Positions 26,547-35,859 of a DNA stretch of 64,000 bases are shown in pieces. The notes under the pieces were generated by a model. That model was not told where the DNA came from. It saw only the letters and a list, made by a program, of their open reading frames with translations, and made no database searches. Source of the stretch: Gracilimonas amylolytica (GTDB lineage: Bacteria; Bacteroidota; Rhodothermia; Balneolales; Balneolaceae); NCBI RefSeq assembly GCF_002911695.1, contig NZ_PQBS01000032.1, positions 1 to 64,000 on the forward strand. Direction: 5' to 3'. Numbering within the stretch: the stretch's first letter is position 1; each line of letters opens with the position of its first letter. Position numbers and translations under genes: made by a program.

Positions 26547-28409
26547 ATGAAGAAATTACTCTCTCTTACTTTTACACTTTTTCTTTTAACAACCACTCTA
26601 AAAGCTCAGTTACCGGATCAAATTCAGGTCATTGATCCACCCTTTTGGTGGACTGAAATGCCGGTGACAGAGTTACAGCTGCAGCTTTATGGAGACGACC
26701 TCGGGCTCTATCGGGCGTCAACCGACTACCCTGGTGTAAAGATCACTAAGCAGTATGCCGTCGATTCGCCCAACTATTTATTCATTTATTTTGATATTTC
26801 GGATGAAGCCCAGGCCGGGAAAATGGAGATCGTGCTCACCCATCACAACAAGGAAATTGTATTTGATTATGAGCTAAAAACCCGGGAATCAACGGAGGGC
26901 CGAAATCAGGGATTTGATCCCTCTGATGTGATCTACCTGATGATGCCCGACCGTTTTGCCAATGGCGATCTATCCAATGATTCCATCGAGGGCATGCTCG
27001 AATCAGCCGATCGGTCCGATCCGCAACGCCGGCAAGGTGGCGACATTCAAGGGGTGATCGATAATCTTGATTACATTCAAAACCTGGGCATGACCGCCAT
27101 CTGGTTTACTCCCATGTTCGAAAATGATATGAGTCCTGAGTATGGTGCATATCATGGATATGCGGCCACTGATCTATATAAAGTTGACCGCCGCTACGGA
27201 ACCAATGAACTGTATAAAGAACTGGTGTCGAAAGTTCAGGATAGAGGTATGAAAGTGATCATGGATATGATCCACAATCATATTGGAGATAAACACTGGT
27301 GGATGAAGGATCTGCCAACTAATGATTGGGTTTTTGATTACCAGGAAGTTGGGCAAACCAATCATAGAGGAGTTGTGGCTTCTGATCCCTATGCTTCCAA
27401 TTACGACTCCACCAAACTTACGGATGGCTGGTTCGTCCCTGAAATGCCTGACTTAAATCAAGACAATGATCTGTTAGCTGATTACCTCATTCAAAATACT
27501 TTGTGGTGGATCGAATACTCGGGGATCGACGGTATTCGCATGGATACCTATGTCTATCCTGACAAAGATTACATGGCTCGTTGGGCCAAAGAAGTCCTCG
27601 CTGCCTATCCCAACTTTAATATCGTTGGGGAAGCCTGGGTTGAAAATGTACCGGCCGAAGCTTTCTGGCAGTTTGATCAAGAAGGCGTTGATGACGGATA
27701 TCAGTCACATCTTCCAAGCCTGACGGATTTTCAGTTCGCATTTGCCATCAGAGAAGCTTTTAATGAAGACTTTGGCTGGGAAACCGGACTGAGTAAATTG
27801 TACTACATGCTGTCACAGGATTTTCTTTATTCGGATCCAATGGGGAATGTGATCTTTCTGGATAATCACGACATGAGCCGGTATTTCGAACATATCGGTA
27901 AAGATGAGGATCACTTCAAAATGGCCTATGCTTTTCTGATGACCACTCGCGGAATACCTCAGGTCTATTATGGAACTGAGTTGATGATGGCTCACGAAAA
28001 CCGTGGGGGTGATGACGAGGCCTGGCGCCAAACCATGCCCGGTGGCTGGCCCGATGATGATCGTAATGTATTTACCGAAGAAGGTCGCACCGACAAAGAA
28101 AATGAGATCCACGATTACATCACTAAGTTGACCCAATGGCGAAAGGATGCCATTGCAACCCATGAAGGCGAACTGGTGCATTTTATCCCTGAAAACAACA
28201 CCTATGTTTACTTCCGGGTCCATGATGAACAAACTATCATGGTAGCCATGAATGCCAATGAGAACGCTGTTTCGTTAGACAGAGATCGTTTCGCTGAGAT
28301 ACTGGATGAATTTGAGCTTGGTCTCAATGTGATGTCTGGTAATGAGATCAATCTTTCAGAAGATATCGGGATTGAAGGAAACACTGCCCTGATCTGGGAG
28401 CTGGAATAA
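26547..28409 (+). CDS. Secreted GH13 alpha-amylase/cyclomaltodextrinase-type enzyme
   Basis: 620 aa. Signal peptide to about residue 20; N-terminal beta-sandwich (about 22-112, cyclomaltodextrinase-N-like); catalytic barrel about 125-540 with nucleophile Asp333 (GIRMDTYVYP), acid/base Glu362 (IVGEAWVEN) and transition-state Asp442 (FLDNHDMSR); C-terminal sheet about 545-620. Likely a periplasmic neopullulanase or cyclomaltodextrinase acting on malto-oligosaccharides. Single gene in this window, without susC/D neighbours. Confidence 0.92.
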   Translation: MKKLLSLTFTLFLLTTTLKAQLPDQIQVIDPPFWWTEMPVTELQLQLYGDDLGLYRASTDYPGVKITKQYAVDSPNYLFIYFDISDEAQAGKMEIVLTHHNKEIVFDYELKTRESTEGRNQGFDPSDVIYLMMPDRFANGDLSNDSIEGMLESADRSDPQRRQGGDIQGVIDNLDYIQNLGMTAIWFTPMFENDMSPEYGAYHGYAATDLYKVDRRYGTNELYKELVSKVQDRGMKVIMDMIHNHIGDKHWWMKDLPTNDWVFDYQEVGQTNHRGVVASDPYASNYDSTKLTDGWFVPEMPDLNQDNDLLADYLIQNTLWWIEYSGIDGIRMDTYVYPDKDYMARWAKEVLAAYPNFNIVGEAWVENVPAEAFWQFDQEGVDDGYQSHLPSLTDFQFAFAIREAFNEDFGWETGLSKLYYMLSQDFLYSDPMGNVIFLDNHDMSRYFEHIGKDEDHFKMAYAFLMTTRGIPQVYYGTELMMAHENRGGDDEAWRQTMPGGWPDDDRNVFTEEGRTDKENEIHDYITKLTQWRKDAIATHEGELVHFIPENNTYVYFRVHDEQTIMVAMNANENAVSLDRDRFAEILDEFELGLNVMSGNEINLSEDIGIEGNTALIWELE

Positions 28410-28415
28410 GACACC

Positions 28416-28453
28416 ATTCCGTAGGGACAATTCATGAATTGCCCCTACGGAAT
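28416..28453. repeat. Inverted repeat with CGTAGGG arms
   Basis: Arms of 17 bases (28416-28432 and 28437-28453) pair with one mismatch around the loop CATG. The CCGTAGGGnCAATTCATGAATTGCCCCTACGG type is a widely dispersed palindrome in bacteria. It sits after the amylase stop; no U-tract. Confidence 0.8.
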
Positions 28454-28485
28454 ACATTTTGCTCTTTTCGAGACCATCACATTAT

Positions 28486-28509
28486 GTGCCGACGCAATGC
28501 GTCAGGCAC
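28486..28509. repeat. Short hairpin repeat GTGCCGACGC / GCGTCaGGCAC
   Basis: Ten paired bases with one bulged A and loop AAT. The GACGC/GCGTC core resembles a hairpin in the carA leader (22121-22133). It lies 33 bases after another palindrome, in a 218-base gap before prfC that has no other signal I can support. Confidence 0.6.
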
Positions 28510-28627
28510 GAGGCCAAACTGATGTTGAATCAACTCACGTCATCTCTTTAGTACTCCTCACTCTCCACTACAAACTTCAACCAAAAGGCCGTATCTTTAA
28601 GGCTTCAATCAAGCTGAACGAGACACT

Positions 28628-30235
28628 ATGAGCACGGCCACTGCCGAAACTGACATTACTAAAGAGGCGAAAAAACGACGGACCTTCGCCATTATATCGC
28701 ACCCGGATGCGGGTAAGACTACCCTCACTGAAAAGCTATTACTGTATGGTGGGGCCCTTCACGAGGCCGGATCGATCCGGGCCCGTAAAGCGAGTCGTCA
28801 TGCCGCCTCCGACTGGATGTCGATCGAGCAGGAGCGTGGGATCTCGGTAACCTCCTCCGTTCTCCGTTTTGAGAAAGACGGCATCAAGTACAATCTCCTG
28901 GATACCCCGGGTCACAAAGATTTTTCTGAAGACACCCTCCGAACCCTGGTAGCTGCCGATAGCGGCCTCATGGTGATTGACGTTGCCAAGGGAGTTGAGG
29001 AGCAGACCGAAAAGTTATTTGAGGTTTGTAAGCTTCGTGAAGTTCCGGTTATCACTTTTGTAAATAAGTGTGACCGCCCCGGTATGGAGCCCTTGGAAGT
29101 TTTGAGTAATGTAGAGAATAAACTTGGTATTGAAGCTGTTCCGGCCAGCTGGCCAATGGGCTATGGGCAAAAGTTTCAGGGCATCTACGATGTGATCGAA
29201 AAGAAAGTTCACATGTATGAGAAAACCGATCACGGGGCCAAAAAAGCCGTAACGGAAGTGCTCGATCTGGAAGATGCGCTTGAAAGGTCCACTATGTCTG
29301 ATACTGAAAAAGCTGCTTTCGAAGAGGAAGTTATGCTGATCGATGATATGTATGAGAACATGGATCGCACTGCTTATGCCACCGGTAAAGTGACACCCGT
29401 TTTCTTTGGTTCAGCCTTACACAACTTTGGCCTGGATGTATTTCTAAACTACTTCCACCAGCTGGCACCTCATCCCCAACAATACAAAACACCGGACGGT
29501 GTGGCACGTGACCTGAATGACGGTTTCTCCGGCTTTATATTTAAGATGCAGGCTAATATGAATCCTGATCACCGGGACTGTGCCGCCTTTATTCGTGTGG
29601 CTTCCGGAAAATTTGAACGGGGCCAACAGGTTACCATTGCAGGTATTGACAAAAAAGTGAAGATGTCGACCCCACATACCCTGATGGGCGATGATCGTCA
29701 GCTCATGGAAGAAGCTTATCCCGGAGATATCGTATCGATCTTCAATCCCGGTTCATTCCGTATTGGAAGCACCATTTACGAGAAGAACGAGGTTAAATTT
29801 GATGTGATACCATTGTTCACCCCCGAACATTTTCAAAAAGTGGCAACCAAAGATCCTTTCAAACGAAAGCAGCTGCGGGAAGGTTTGAAACAGCTTTCCG
29901 AGGAAGGGGTGGTTCATGTTTTTGAGGTGCCAAACGGAGTTGGTAACGAACTTTTATTGGGAACCGTAGGAGTGCTTCAGTTTGAAGTGGTGGAGCACCG
30001 CATGCTTGCAGAGTATGGAGTTGAACTGATCAAGACACCGGTTTCTTACTACTGCGCCCGTTGGCTCCCCAATGATCGTGATGACGTGATCGAAAAACTG
30101 GAAGCAAGCTACTCCACCCACGTCACCAAAGACATGGAAGAAAATCCAATTGTTCTGTTTGACTCACAATATGCCTTAAGTCAGGGTGAGGAAAAGGTTG
30201 GAAAAGAAAACCTCTTCAAATTCAAACAGGGCTGA
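28628..30235 (+). CDS. prfC: Peptide chain release factor 3
   Basis: 535 aa GTPase that recycles RF1/RF2 from the ribosome. G1 SHPDAGKTTLTEKLL, G2 region with GISVTSSV, G3 DTPGHKDFSEDTL, G4 NKCDRPG, then EF-G-like beta-barrel domain 2 and C-terminal domain III. Length close to E. coli RF3 (529). Has its own terminator; next gene is unrelated. Confidence 0.95.
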   Translation: MSTATAETDITKEAKKRRTFAIISHPDAGKTTLTEKLLLYGGALHEAGSIRARKASRHAASDWMSIEQERGISVTSSVLRFEKDGIKYNLLDTPGHKDFSEDTLRTLVAADSGLMVIDVAKGVEEQTEKLFEVCKLREVPVITFVNKCDRPGMEPLEVLSNVENKLGIEAVPASWPMGYGQKFQGIYDVIEKKVHMYEKTDHGAKKAVTEVLDLEDALERSTMSDTEKAAFEEEVMLIDDMYENMDRTAYATGKVTPVFFGSALHNFGLDVFLNYFHQLAPHPQQYKTPDGVARDLNDGFSGFIFKMQANMNPDHRDCAAFIRVASGKFERGQQVTIAGIDKKVKMSTPHTLMGDDRQLMEEAYPGDIVSIFNPGSFRIGSTIYEKNEVKFDVIPLFTPEHFQKVATKDPFKRKQLREGLKQLSEEGVVHVFEVPNGVGNELLLGTVGVLQFEVVEHRMLAEYGVELIKTPVSYYCARWLPNDRDDVIEKLEASYSTHVTKDMEENPIVLFDSQYALSQGEEKVGKENLFKFKQG

Positions 30236-30277
30236 TTCTCGCACAGGATCCTGAAAAACGGCTCAAAAAAATTCACT

Positions 30278-30314
30278 AAACCACTCATTTGAAAATGAAA
30301 TGAGTGGTTTTTTT
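30278..30314 (+). terminator. Intrinsic terminator after prfC
   Basis: Perfect 13-bp stem (AAACCACTCATTT with AAATGAGTGGTTT), 7-base loop, then seven T. Lies 43 bases after the prfC stop. Confidence 0.9.
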
Positions 30315-30580
30315 ATGCCATTTCTGATCAAAGTTTACTCCGACTTCTCGACTATCTCTTCGGAAAACCGCATCCATTTAAAATTACCTAGGCAGCAAAT
30401 AACTTTATGATTTTATAACGCATAAAATTCCACACCGGGTACAAACACGCAGTATAGTTCCGTAATTTTTGTGGGTATAAAAACACGAAAGATCCTGACC
30501 ATTTTCTTTTCCCCTAAGGCTCATCTATAACAGGATCTGATTCAACAATAAATTCACAACATTACCACGACTACATCTAC
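30315..30580. other. Upstream region of SulP gene
   Basis: Together with the terminator this is a 345-base gene-free gap. It holds an inverted repeat ATTTTAT/ATAAAAT near 30414-30432 and AGATCCTG (30490-30497) paired with CAGGATCT (30531-30538), which could form a leader hairpin. No promoter match that I trust. Confidence 0.35.
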
Positions 30581-32110
30581 ATGAAATAATATTTAGACCT
30601 GTTTGGTCTCAATGATAAGATCGACTATATAATTGAAATTTTAGCCGGTGTTACGGTTTCCCTTGCTTTGATCCCGGAAGCCGTGGCCTTTGCGATGATC
30701 GCCGGGCTTTCTCCTTTAACCGGTTTGTATGCCGCCTTCATGGTAGGACTTGTAACATCCATCATCGGTGGGCGTCCGGGTATGATCTCAGGAGCTACAG
30801 GGGCCGTAGCCGTCGTATTGGTAGCTTTAGCTGTTTCTCATGGGCCTGAATATATCTTTGCAGCCGTCGTTTTAGCCGGATTGATTCAGGTTGCAGCCGG
30901 AATGCTGAAGCTTGGTAAACTCATGCGCCTTGTTCCTCACCCCGTGATCTTCGGTTTTGTGAACGGATTAGCGGTAATCATCTTCATGTCTCAACTGGAT
31001 CAATTCAAGTCTCCATCCGGAGAATGGATGTCCGGACAATCATTGTATATCTTGCTTGGGCTCGTACTTTTAACCATGGCGATCATTTGGGCCCTGCCTA
31101 AATTCAGTAAAAAGATCCCGGCATCACTTGTCGCCATTTTGACCATTTTTGCCATTGTGGTTGTCTTTGGGATCGAAACAAAGACCGTGGGAGATATTGC
31201 TTCTATTCAGGGAGGATTCCCCCCATTTCATATTCCACAGATTCCATTTACCTGGGAAGCCTTTATGGTCATTCTCCCATACTCTGTGATCATGGCCGGA
31301 GTTGGCCTGATCGAAAGCCTGCTAACGCTCAATATCATTGATGAGATCACCGAAACCCGTGGAAATGGAAATCAGGAAGCCATGGCACAGGGTGCTGCAA
31401 ATATCTTCTCTGGATTCTTTTCCGGAATGGGTGGTTGCGCCATGATCGGGCAAAGCCTAATCAACGTATCATCAGGGGCACGAACAAGGATCTCCGGTAT
31501 TGTAGCTGCTGTTATGCTGTTGGTCTTCATCATGTTCGGCTCAGGCTTGATAGAATTATTACCCATGGCCGCTCTCACCGGCTTGATGATCATGGTAGCG
31601 ATCGGAACTTTTGAATGGGCCAGTTTAAAGACCTTCAACCGTATGCCCGTTTCAGATATTTTTGTGATGATCATGGTCACCCTGGTTACCGCGGTTCTGC
31701 ATAACCTGGCACTGGCCGTACTCATTGGGGTCATCATTGCAGCCCTTGTCTTTGCCTGGGATAACGCCAAACGCATCCGCACCCGGAAACACATCGACGA
31801 AGATGGCATCAAACACTATGAGATCTATGGACCGCTTTTCTTCGGTTCTGTATCTGTGTTTAACTCCAAATTTGATGTATTGAATGATCCCGATGAAGTC
31901 ATCATAGATTTTGAGGAAAGCCGGGTAGTAGATATGTCCGCTATTGAGGCGCTGAATAAGATCACCGAACGCTACAGTAAGGTCGGTAAAACGGTTCATC
32001 TAAAACATTTGAGCAAAGACTGCCGCCACCTGCTCAAAAACGCCGATGCCATCATTGACGTGAACGTTATGGAGGACCCAACCTACAAACTGGCTTTGGA
32101 TAAGATCTAA
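30581..32110 (+). CDS. SulP-family anion transporter with STAS domain; in-frame stop at codon 3
   Basis: Likely original protein begins at ATG 30581 as MK, but codon 3 (30587-30589) is TAA, then the frame continues YLDLFGLNDKIDY into the first SulP helix (LAGVTVSLALIPEAVAF). A single base change from AAA would explain it. Without the stop the protein would be 509 aa: about 11-12 helices with the family motifs, then a cytoplasmic STAS domain (about 400-505, FEESRVVDMSAIEAL). The first usable later start is TTG 30668 (480 aa), which removes part of helix 1; CTG 30599 is another possibility. Substrate (sulfate, bicarbonate or other anion) is not decided. Could be a recent nonsense mutation, a sequencing error or reinitiation. 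Confidence 0.85.
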
Positions 32111-32116
32111 AACGTA

Positions 32117-32150
32117 TTAAAAAAGGCTCAGCATTGAGCCTTTTTTAATT
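32117..32150 (+). terminator. Bidirectional terminator between SulP gene and lipoprotein gene
   Basis: Perfect stem of 14 pairs (TTAAAAAAGGCTCA with TGAGCCTTTTTTAA), loop GCAT. A-run and T-run flank both sides, so it can end transcription of both convergent genes. Confidence 0.85.
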
Positions 32151-32153
32151 TTT

Positions 32154-32963
32154 CTACTTACCACCATTTGCCTGAAGATCCGCAATACAATTTGCGTCGA
32201 GGGCCGGAATGGATTCATCATTGAAAAGCTGCTCAATAAGATCTGAGCGCTGCATGGCATAGTACATCAGGCAGCTTTCGTTGTCACAATGGCTTCCGTT
32301 CTGCTCATCCTGATGATCCGTTTGCATATCCGTACCGGAATTTGGCACGTTCACTAATCCAAAAAGATGACCAAATTCATGTCTGAGGGAGATCGCCTCT
32401 ACCTGATAGCGGGTCAGGGATCCAAATCCGGTTGAGGCATCATCATAAGCCGGGCCAAAAAATGCGTTAGACGTATTGAAGTAGGCAATACCCAACACGT
32501 TTTGCTGAGAGTAGTAGCCATCCGTGATCACCATGTAGGTTGAAAGTACGCCTTCCTCTGAAAAATTATTCCGATGTTCATTTTCAATATTTCGCACATC
32601 ATTGGCCGAGTACGAATTCTGCTCTCCGGATGGGATCTGGGTTGGCTCAAGTATGGTAACCGTTGATTTATTCAACCGCTGCTCAAGAAAAGCTTTTAGG
32701 CTGTCGAGGGCTCTTGTGTTGGGAGCGTAGCCCGGCATGTAATCGATCTCAACGATCAATTCAGAAAAGGATTCATCTGATAAAAGATCGTTAGCAGACA
32801 ATCCGGGGTTTTTTTGATGATCATATTCAAATCCGTTGCCATCGCCATTACTGCTTTGCGGATTATTTACGCATCCATAGGCCATAAACAGGACGGCAAA
32901 GAGTGCGACTATTCCAAGGTATTTAGATTGTAACAAGGTTTTCATAAGTGTGGGTTTGTTCAT
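32154..32963 (-). CDS. Archaemetzincin-like metalloprotease lipoprotein
   Basis: 269 aa. Signal sequence with lipobox ending at Cys31 (FMAYGC), so a lipid-anchored protein. Zinc motif HEFGHLFGL with His195, Glu196 and His199. Further on comes HCDNESCLM (His225, Cys226, Cys231, Met233), the HCx4CxM element that in archaemetzincins directly follows HExxHxxG; here about 22 residues lie between, so the third zinc ligand would be His225. Late Cys259 is single. Start ATG 32963 is backed by AGGTGA just upstream. Secreted/outer-surface protease by inference; substrate unknown. Confidence 0.75.
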   Translation of the reverse strand: MNKPTLMKTLLQSKYLGIVALFAVLFMAYGCVNNPQSSNGDGNGFEYDHQKNPGLSANDLLSDESFSELIVEIDYMPGYAPNTRALDSLKAFLEQRLNKSTVTILEPTQIPSGEQNSYSANDVRNIENEHRNNFSEEGVLSTYMVITDGYYSQQNVLGIAYFNTSNAFFGPAYDDASTGFGSLTRYQVEAISLRHEFGHLFGLVNVPNSGTDMQTDHQDEQNGSHCDNESCLMYYAMQRSDLIEQLFNDESIPALDANCIADLQANGGK

Positions 32964-33057
32964 ATTTCACCTAATTTAATGATCTGCAGATCTTAAATGT
33001 TCCAAAATTACTCACTCAACGACTTTCAAACCTTAAAGTATATGTGTAATTTATGTT

Positions 33058-34149
33058 ATGACCCACAATTTTCCCATCAGAAAGATTATTCATGTTGATA
33101 TGGATGCTTTTTATGCTTCCGTGGAGCAGAGAGATAATCCTTCTCTCCGAGGTAAACCGGTAGTGGTGGGAGGTTCGCCAAGTGGCCGGGGTGTGGTGGC
33201 CACTTGCAGTTACGAGGCCCGTAAATATGGGATCCACTCAGCCATGCCGGCCTCACAAGCTATTCGACTTTGTCCTCATGCTATTTTTGTGAAAACGCGT
33301 TTTGATGCCTACCGGGAAGTCTCTAAGAAAATTAGGGAGATCTTTTTTGAGTACACCGATCTGGTGGAACCACTTTCGCTGGATGAAGCTTTTCTGGATG
33401 TCACTGAAAATCACAAGAACATTCCTTCGGCTACCCTTATAGCCAAACAGATCAAGGAGCGCATCTTTGAAGAAACGAAACTGACCGCTTCAGCAGGTGT
33501 GGCTCATAACAAGTTTCTGGCAAAGGTGGCTTCCGATATTCATAAACCCAACGGCCTCACCCTCATTACTCCGGAAAAAGCCGAAGCCTTTTTGGAAGAA
33601 CTCGATATCAAACGGTTTTTTGGTGTTGGGAAAGCCACCCAAAAGAAAATGCATGCTATTGGCATTAAAACCGGTGCCGACCTTAAGCAGTGGACCGAAA
33701 TTGACCTGGTGAAGGCGTTTGGTAAGTCAGGCCGATTCTACTATCGGATCGTACGAGGGATCGATAATCGCGAGGTTAAGCCCCATCGAATACGAAAATC
33801 ATTCGGCAAGGAGAGAACCTTTTCGGAGGATATTGACAGCATAGAGTGGATCCATAATTTTCTGGATGAACTGGCTCAAACCATCGCAGAGGGTATGAAA
33901 AAGATCAACGCTGCAGGAAAGACCATCACCCTCAAGGTTCGGTACAAAGATTTTGAAACCATTACCCGTAGCACCTCTATTTCTCATTATACGAACCGGT
34001 ATCAGGAGATCAATGATGTGGTACGTAGTCTTTTAAAAGATACAGAGGTCGGGAAGCGTCCGGTTCGGTTGCTTGGCATCACACTTTCAAACCTAAACCT
34101 GAATGAAAAGAAAGTCTGGGAACAACTGGAGCTTTCTTTAAAATATTAA
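33058..34149 (+). CDS. dinB: DNA polymerase IV
   Basis: 363 aa Y-family translesion polymerase. Catalytic VDMDAFYASVEQ and SLDEAFLDV are intact, followed by the thumb (ASAGVAHNKFLAKVAS, GVGKATQKKM) and little-finger domain. Length close to E. coli Pol IV (351). No clamp-binding motif was verified at the C-terminus. Single gene. Confidence 0.95.
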   Translation: MTHNFPIRKIIHVDMDAFYASVEQRDNPSLRGKPVVVGGSPSGRGVVATCSYEARKYGIHSAMPASQAIRLCPHAIFVKTRFDAYREVSKKIREIFFEYTDLVEPLSLDEAFLDVTENHKNIPSATLIAKQIKERIFEETKLTASAGVAHNKFLAKVASDIHKPNGLTLITPEKAEAFLEELDIKRFFGVGKATQKKMHAIGIKTGADLKQWTEIDLVKAFGKSGRFYYRIVRGIDNREVKPHRIRKSFGKERTFSEDIDSIEWIHNFLDELAQTIAEGMKKINAAGKTITLKVRYKDFETITRSTSISHYTNRYQEINDVVRSLLKDTEVGKRPVRLLGITLSNLNLNEKKVWEQLELSLKY

Positions 34150-34158
34150 AAGGTGATG

Positions 34159-34208
34159 GAACTACGGTGTTACAGTGGTCAGTATCAACCACTGTAACAC
34201 CGTAGTTC
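34159..34208. repeat. Perfect inverted repeat, family A (GTGTTAC type)
   Basis: Arms of 21 bases, 34159-34179 and 34188-34208, pair perfectly around an 8-base spacer. Core GGTGTTACAGTG is shared with repeats at 8595-8644 and 57193-57290. It lies 9 bases after dinB and could also form a strong RNA hairpin, but no U-tract follows. Confidence 0.85.
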
Positions 34209-34301
34209 TAAAACATCATCACACTGAATACAGACTATCATTTTATCAAGATTATCGTGAATTTCCCCCGATACCATTCAACAATAAGAAATTGACAAAA
34301 A

Positions 34302-35138
34302 ATGAGTGACGGTTACGGATTATTAAAAGGAAAAAAAGGAATTATTTTTGGTGCTTTGGATGAGCGCAGCATTGCCTGGAGAATTGCCCTGGCTTGTAAA
34401 CGTGAAGGAGCTGATTTCGTTTTATCAAATGCACCGGTTGCATTACGACTGGGAGCTTTAGATGCATTGGGAGAAGAAACCGGAGCTCCGATCATTCCCT
34501 GTGATGTAACTAAAGATGATGAGATCGAAGATCTGATGAATCAAACCAAGGAACACTTAGGCGGGGTAGATTTCATTCTTCACGCTATCGGTATGTCACC
34601 GAACGTTCGCAAGAAAAAAGAGTACACCGATCTGAATTATAACTGGCTGCAGCAAACCCTCGATATCTCAGCGATCTCGCTTCACCGGGTTCTGCACCAT
34701 GCTGAAAAAATGGATGTACTGAACGATGGCGGAAGTATTGTCGCACTTTCTTACATTGGCGCACAACGCATCTTCTCAAAATATTCTGACATGAATGATG
34801 CCAAGGCACTGCTTGAGAGTATTGCCCGAAATTATGGAAGTCGTTTAGCAAAGCGTGGCATTCGAGTTAATACGGTTTCTCAGGCACCGACAAAAACCTC
34901 GGCCGGAACCGGTATCAAAGGCTTTGATGGCATGTACACTTTTGCCGATATGATAGCTCCGATGGGCAACCCCTCAGCTGACGAATGTGCCGATTACTGT
35001 GTGACCTTATTCTCTGATCTGACACGAAAAGTGACCATGCAGAACCTGTATCACGATGGTGGTTTTGTGAATTCGGGTATCTCTGAAGAAATGATCAACG
35101 ACCTCGCAAAGATCTACGCTGACAAAGACGACGAATAA
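34302..35138 (+). CDS. fabI: Enoyl-ACP reductase (NADH)
   Basis: 278 aa. Last step of fatty-acid elongation. N-terminal GALDERSIAWRIA fits the FabI variant of the nucleotide motif, catalytic Tyr/Lys is YSDMNDAK (Y-x6-K) preceded by SYIGAQRIF, and the end matches (YHDGGFVNSGI). Typical length (about 260-280). Followed after 3 bases by ruvC, so the pair is one transcript. Confidence 0.93.
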   Translation: MSDGYGLLKGKKGIIFGALDERSIAWRIALACKREGADFVLSNAPVALRLGALDALGEETGAPIIPCDVTKDDEIEDLMNQTKEHLGGVDFILHAIGMSPNVRKKKEYTDLNYNWLQQTLDISAISLHRVLHHAEKMDVLNDGGSIVALSYIGAQRIFSKYSDMNDAKALLESIARNYGSRLAKRGIRVNTVSQAPTKTSAGTGIKGFDGMYTFADMIAPMGNPSADECADYCVTLFSDLTRKVTMQNLYHDGGFVNSGISEEMINDLAKIYADKDDE

Positions 35139-35141
35139 TAT

Positions 35142-35717
35142 ATGCCTGATATAATCCTCGGCATCGATCCCGGTTCCCGAAATACAGGGTATGCCCTGTT
35201 GACGGAAGAAAACGGAAAACTGATCGCTTTAAGGTGCGATGTGATCCGTATGGCCGACATTGATGATCATGCCGAGCGATTACAGGTGATCTTTGATAAG
35301 ATCTCAGGGATCATCAGATCCAATCAACCTACGGCTTGTGCTGTTGAAACCCCCGTTTATGGGGTGGATCCCATGGCTATGCTCAAGCTTGGAAGAGCTC
35401 AGGCAGCCGCCATGCTGGCTATCACCAATAATGGCCTTCCGGCGGTTGAATACTTTCCTAAAGTGGTGAAGAAATCCATTACAGGTAACGGAAACGCCAG
35501 TAAGGAACAGGTGGCCTTCATGCTTAACAAGATGGTGAAACTGCCCGATGAAAAGCTATCCAATGACGCAACTGATGCCCTTGCAGTCGCCTGGTGCCAT
35601 TTGATGAAAGGCAAGGGAATCCCCGGCTCCACCAAAAAGAAAACACATCAGAATAATGCCAAAGGCGACTGGGCTAGTTTTGTAGCTGACAATCCGGATC
35701 GGGTGAAGGGGATGTAG
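35142..35717 (+). CDS. ruvC: Holliday-junction resolvase RuvC
   Basis: 191 aa. Catalytic acids: Asp in LGIDPGSRNTGYA, Glu in AVETPVY, and Asp pair in DATDALAVAWCH. Resolves Holliday junctions made mobile by RuvAB. It extends the family (E. coli 173) by a short basic, Gly-rich tail. Followed by a 142-base gap with a repeat, then ruvA; ruvB is not in the window. Confidence 0.94.
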   Translation: MPDIILGIDPGSRNTGYALLTEENGKLIALRCDVIRMADIDDHAERLQVIFDKISGIIRSNQPTACAVETPVYGVDPMAMLKLGRAQAAAMLAITNNGLPAVEYFPKVVKKSITGNGNASKEQVAFMLNKMVKLPDEKLSNDATDALAVAWCHLMKGKGIPGSTKKKTHQNNAKGDWASFVADNPDRVKGM

Positions 35718-35774
35718 ATGAGGCAAAAGCCTTCATAAGACATTCCCCAGCAGAGCTACGGAATGAGATAGATA

Positions 35775-35843
35775 CCGTAGGGGCGAATCGCATTCGCCCT
35801 GATGTTTGAATCAAACAAAGGCGTATGCGATACGCCGCTACAA
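35775..35843. repeat. Cloverleaf-like palindromic repeat between ruvC and ruvA
   Basis: Outer GTAG (35777-35780) pairs with CTAC (35838-35841). Inside are three hairpins: GGGCGAAT/ATTCGCCC (35781-35799), GTTTGA/TCAAAC (35804-35816) and GGCGTA/TACGCC (35820-35836). This three-arm design is that of a miniature dispersed element found in many bacteria. Confidence 0.75.
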
Positions 35844-35859
35844 TAGAAATGAATAACAC

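Noticed and set aside
28434-28631. 65-aa frame before prfC
   Set aside because: Built from two palindromic repeats and overlaps prfC start; no recognisable protein.
30581-30589. Recoding (selenocysteine or pyrrolysine) at the SulP codon 3
   Set aside because: The stop is TAA, which neither system uses.
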